A stretch of 7,523 nt of DNA. Origin: Oscillospiraceae bacterium (GTDB taxonomy: Bacteria; Bacillota; Clostridia; Oscillospirales; Ruminococcaceae). The number at the start of each line of letters is the position of its first letter. Within the stretch, counting starts at the first letter, position 1. The position numbers and the translations under genes were made by a program. The stretch spans positions 1 through 7,523 of the forward strand of contig CAADWC010000070.1 in NCBI GenBank assembly GCA_900752625.1, in the 5' to 3' direction. Below are positions 6,011 through 7,523 of the stretch, piece by piece. The notes beneath the pieces were generated by a model. The model saw nothing but the letters and a program-made list of their open reading frames with translations. It made no database searches and was not told the DNA's origin.

Positions 6011-6039
6011 AAAATGCACTGAATTCAGGGGGATTTTTT
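6011..6039 (+). terminator. Weak candidate terminator after the amidase gene
   Basis: A perfect palindrome CTGAATTCAG (6019-6028) and flanking AAAAT (6011-6015) with ATTTT (6033-6037) could fold into an interrupted stem before a run of six T residues (6034-6039). The stem is short and has an inner loop, so the call is weak. The position, right after the amidase and before an independent promoter, is what makes it plausible. Confidence 0.3.
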
Positions 6040-6068
6040 GTTGATTTTACAGAAATAAAGACATTTTA

Positions 6069-6097
6069 TTGACATTATTAGTTTAAAGAGTTATAAT
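6069..6097 (+). promoter_or_regulatory. Perfect consensus sigma-A promoter for the YfhO-like gene
   Basis: TTGACA at 6069-6074, a 17-base spacer and TATAAT at 6092-6097 give an exact match to the vegetative promoter at ideal spacing. Transcription should start near 6104, leaving a short leader of roughly 38 bases with AGGAG at 6130-6134. This separates the gene that follows from the phage-like cluster. Confidence 0.85.
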
Positions 6098-6141
6098 AAT
6101 TCTGTTATAAAGATAATGCAAAAGATAACAGGAGAATTATA

Positions 6142-7523
6142 ATGGAAAAACTGAAAAAGATTATCCCGCTTATTGTTCCGCCGCTGGGAGTGCTGGCTGT
6201 CATGCTGATCGTATTCAAGGCGAGCGGAATGTATCCTTTCGGAGAAGGTTCGGTATCGTGGTGCGACATGAATCAGCAGGTAGTACCGCTGCTTATGGAC
6301 CTCAAGGACGTTCTGGACGGAAAATCAAGCTTGTTTCTTAATCTGAACAACGCCGGAGGAATGAATTTTTACGGGGTATTCTTCTTTTTTCTGGCCAGTC
6401 CCTTTTCTTTTCTTGTAAAATTTGTGGACAAGGGAGATATGTTTACTTTTGTGAACATACTGGTCATATTAAAGCTGATGACCGCCGCCTTTACGTCTGC
6501 GGTATATTTCAGAGTGTGCAGAAAGGAACTTGATCCCGGCTTTGCTGCTGCGCTCAGTCTTATCTACGCCTTCTGCGGATACGGAATGCTTTTCTATCAG
6601 AATCTTATCTGGCTCGATATGATGTATCTTTTCCCGCTTCTTATGATATCGCTGGATGTTCTTGTTCACAAAAGCAATAATATCCCTTATATAATCATGG
6701 TCACGCTGATGATGGCGGTCAATTATTATATAAGCTATATGACGGTAATTTTTATCATACTGTTCATAGCGGTATACGTATTCAGATATGCAAGATGTGA
6801 GAATACTCCGTCGGTCTGCGTCAGATTCGTTTCCGGATCGTTTATTGCGGCGCTGCTGTCTGCAGTCGTATGGCTTCCGTGCTTTATGCAGTTTCTTTCT
6901 TCGGGAAGAGGGGAGTCGGTAGCAAATACTATTGCCAATTCTGATTTTATAACCAGCTACAAAACTGTGCTTCCGCTGCTTTTCTGCTCCGGCTTTATAT
7001 TCATGCTGGTAGGCTTTCATGCGCTCAGTGGAAAGAAGCGCTCAAGACGCACCGGAATGTATCTTATAATGTTCGCGCTTCTGCTTGTTCCTTTTTTTAT
7101 CGAGCCTGTAAATCTTATGTGGCATACAGGAAATTATATGTCGTTTCCGGCAAGATACGGATTTATAACCATATTTATAGGGATTCTGTGCTGCGCCGAA
7201 TTTCTGGAGGGGCAGGGCGGAACTTTGAGAAAAGCAAGCTCTACGGAAATGTTTGTAGGTTATGCGGGAACGGTTTTCCTGCTGGGACTGTATTTTATTT
7301 TTTCAAGGAAATTTATCAGCGAAAGCTTTGACGATCTCAGCCATTATACCTTGACTTTATGGGGTGACGATTCGTCTTTTGAGGGCAACGCACAGCTGTT
7401 TGCGGTTTCGGTAATAGTATTCGGAGCGTTGTATTTTATATTCCGCAGGGGATATATAGGAAAGCGGTTTTTTGTTATTGCGCTTTGTCTGGCGATTGCG
7501 GTGGAGTCGGCGGGAAACGTAAA
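6142..7523 (+). CDS. YfhO-family polytopic membrane protein (partial, 3' end outside)
   Basis: The frame from ATG 6142 (AGGAG at 6130-6134) is open for 460 codons up to the right edge, so the C-terminus is missing; the family is usually about twice as long. Typical features are the first membrane helix at about residues 7-26, followed by an outside loop with SWCDMNQQVVPL (39-50), in which Asp42 sits where GT-C glycosyltransferases carry a catalytic acid. NNAGGMNFYG follows at 69-78, then many hydrophobic helices (about 77-93, 103-122, 134-152, 160-175, 182-215 and onward). In Bacillus and Listeria YfhO-like proteins add sugars from an undecaprenyl-phosphate carrier to teichoic acid on the cell surface; the same role here is inferred. 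The gene has its own promoter and looks like a host gene bordering the phage-like cluster. Confidence 0.85.
   Translation, partial: MEKLKKIIPLIVPPLGVLAVMLIVFKASGMYPFGEGSVSWCDMNQQVVPLLMDLKDVLDGKSSLFLNLNNAGGMNFYGVFFFFLASPFSFLVKFVDKGDMFTFVNILVILKLMTAAFTSAVYFRVCRKELDPGFAAALSLIYAFCGYGMLFYQNLIWLDMMYLFPLLMISLDVLVHKSNNIPYIIMVTLMMAVNYYISYMTVIFIILFIAVYVFRYARCENTPSVCVRFVSGSFIAALLSAVVWLPCFMQFLSSGRGESVANTIANSDFITSYKTVLPLLFCSGFIFMLVGFHALSGKKRSRRTGMYLIMFALLLVPFFIEPVNLMWHTGNYMSFPARYGFITIFIGILCCAEFLEGQGGTLRKASSTEMFVGYAGTVFLLGLYFIFSRKFISESFDDLSHYTLTLWGDDSSFEGNAQLFAVSVIVFGALYFIFRRGYIGKRFFVIALCLAIAVESAGNV

Noticed and set aside
6469..7020. 183-codon open frame on the minus strand
   Set aside because: It lies wholly within the YfhO-like gene, has no ribosome site or protein-like composition (rich in Arg, His, Tyr from antisense of hydrophobic codons), and is a shadow.
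1..7523. CRISPR array, tRNA, rRNA or insertion sequence
   Set aside because: No regularly spaced repeats, no tRNA-like cloverleaf signature noticed, and no transposase-like reading frame or terminal inverted repeats seen.

Overview
The window reads as the late (virion-building) part of a phage-derived gene cluster lying against a bacterial chromosomal gene. Strong Shine-Dalgarno sequences, frequent AGA and ATA codons, an Amidase_6-type cell-wall enzyme and a YfhO-family membrane protein all suggest a Gram-positive, Clostridia-like host, plausibly a gut Ruminococcus or other Oscillospiraceae relative. The taxon is an inference from style, not a match.

Layout, all on the + strand. At 1-30 is the tail of an upstream gene that overlaps the next start by four bases. 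Then follow a portal protein (27-1169), a prohead protease with a zinc-knuckle-like insert and a helical tail (1195-2091), an HK97-type major capsid gene broken by an in-frame TGA (2192-3166), a hairpin terminator (about 3180-3216), a helical head-tail connector (3237-3620), a tail-terminator-like neck protein (3610-4044), a small beta-rich protein (4047-4406), a tail-hub-like protein (4418-5338), a non-coding gap (5339-5508) and a putative cell-wall amidase (5509-5994). After a short intergenic region a textbook vegetative promoter (6069-6097) drives a long polytopic YfhO-family protein that runs off the right edge (6142-7523).

How the genes would work together: portal, protease and capsid make a DNA-filled or empty HK97-type shell. 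The connector and neck protein close it, the 119-aa protein and the hub would form a very short tail or baseplate, and the amidase would cut peptidoglycan on entry or exit. No tape-measure, sheath or ordinary-length tail operon lies between neck and hub, and those genes are packed tightly with intact ribosome sites. The compactness therefore looks original rather than the result of a visible deletion.

Two point lesions stand out: the TGA inside the capsid gene, and an ACG where the hub start codon should be, at proper distance from a perfect GGAGG. All other reading frames are intact. Either this is a recently inactivated element, or expression of the capsid and hub is deliberately throttled, or these are sequence errors. 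A reduced, possibly domesticated, capsid-hub-amidase particle is the most interesting reading, but it is not proven by this window alone.
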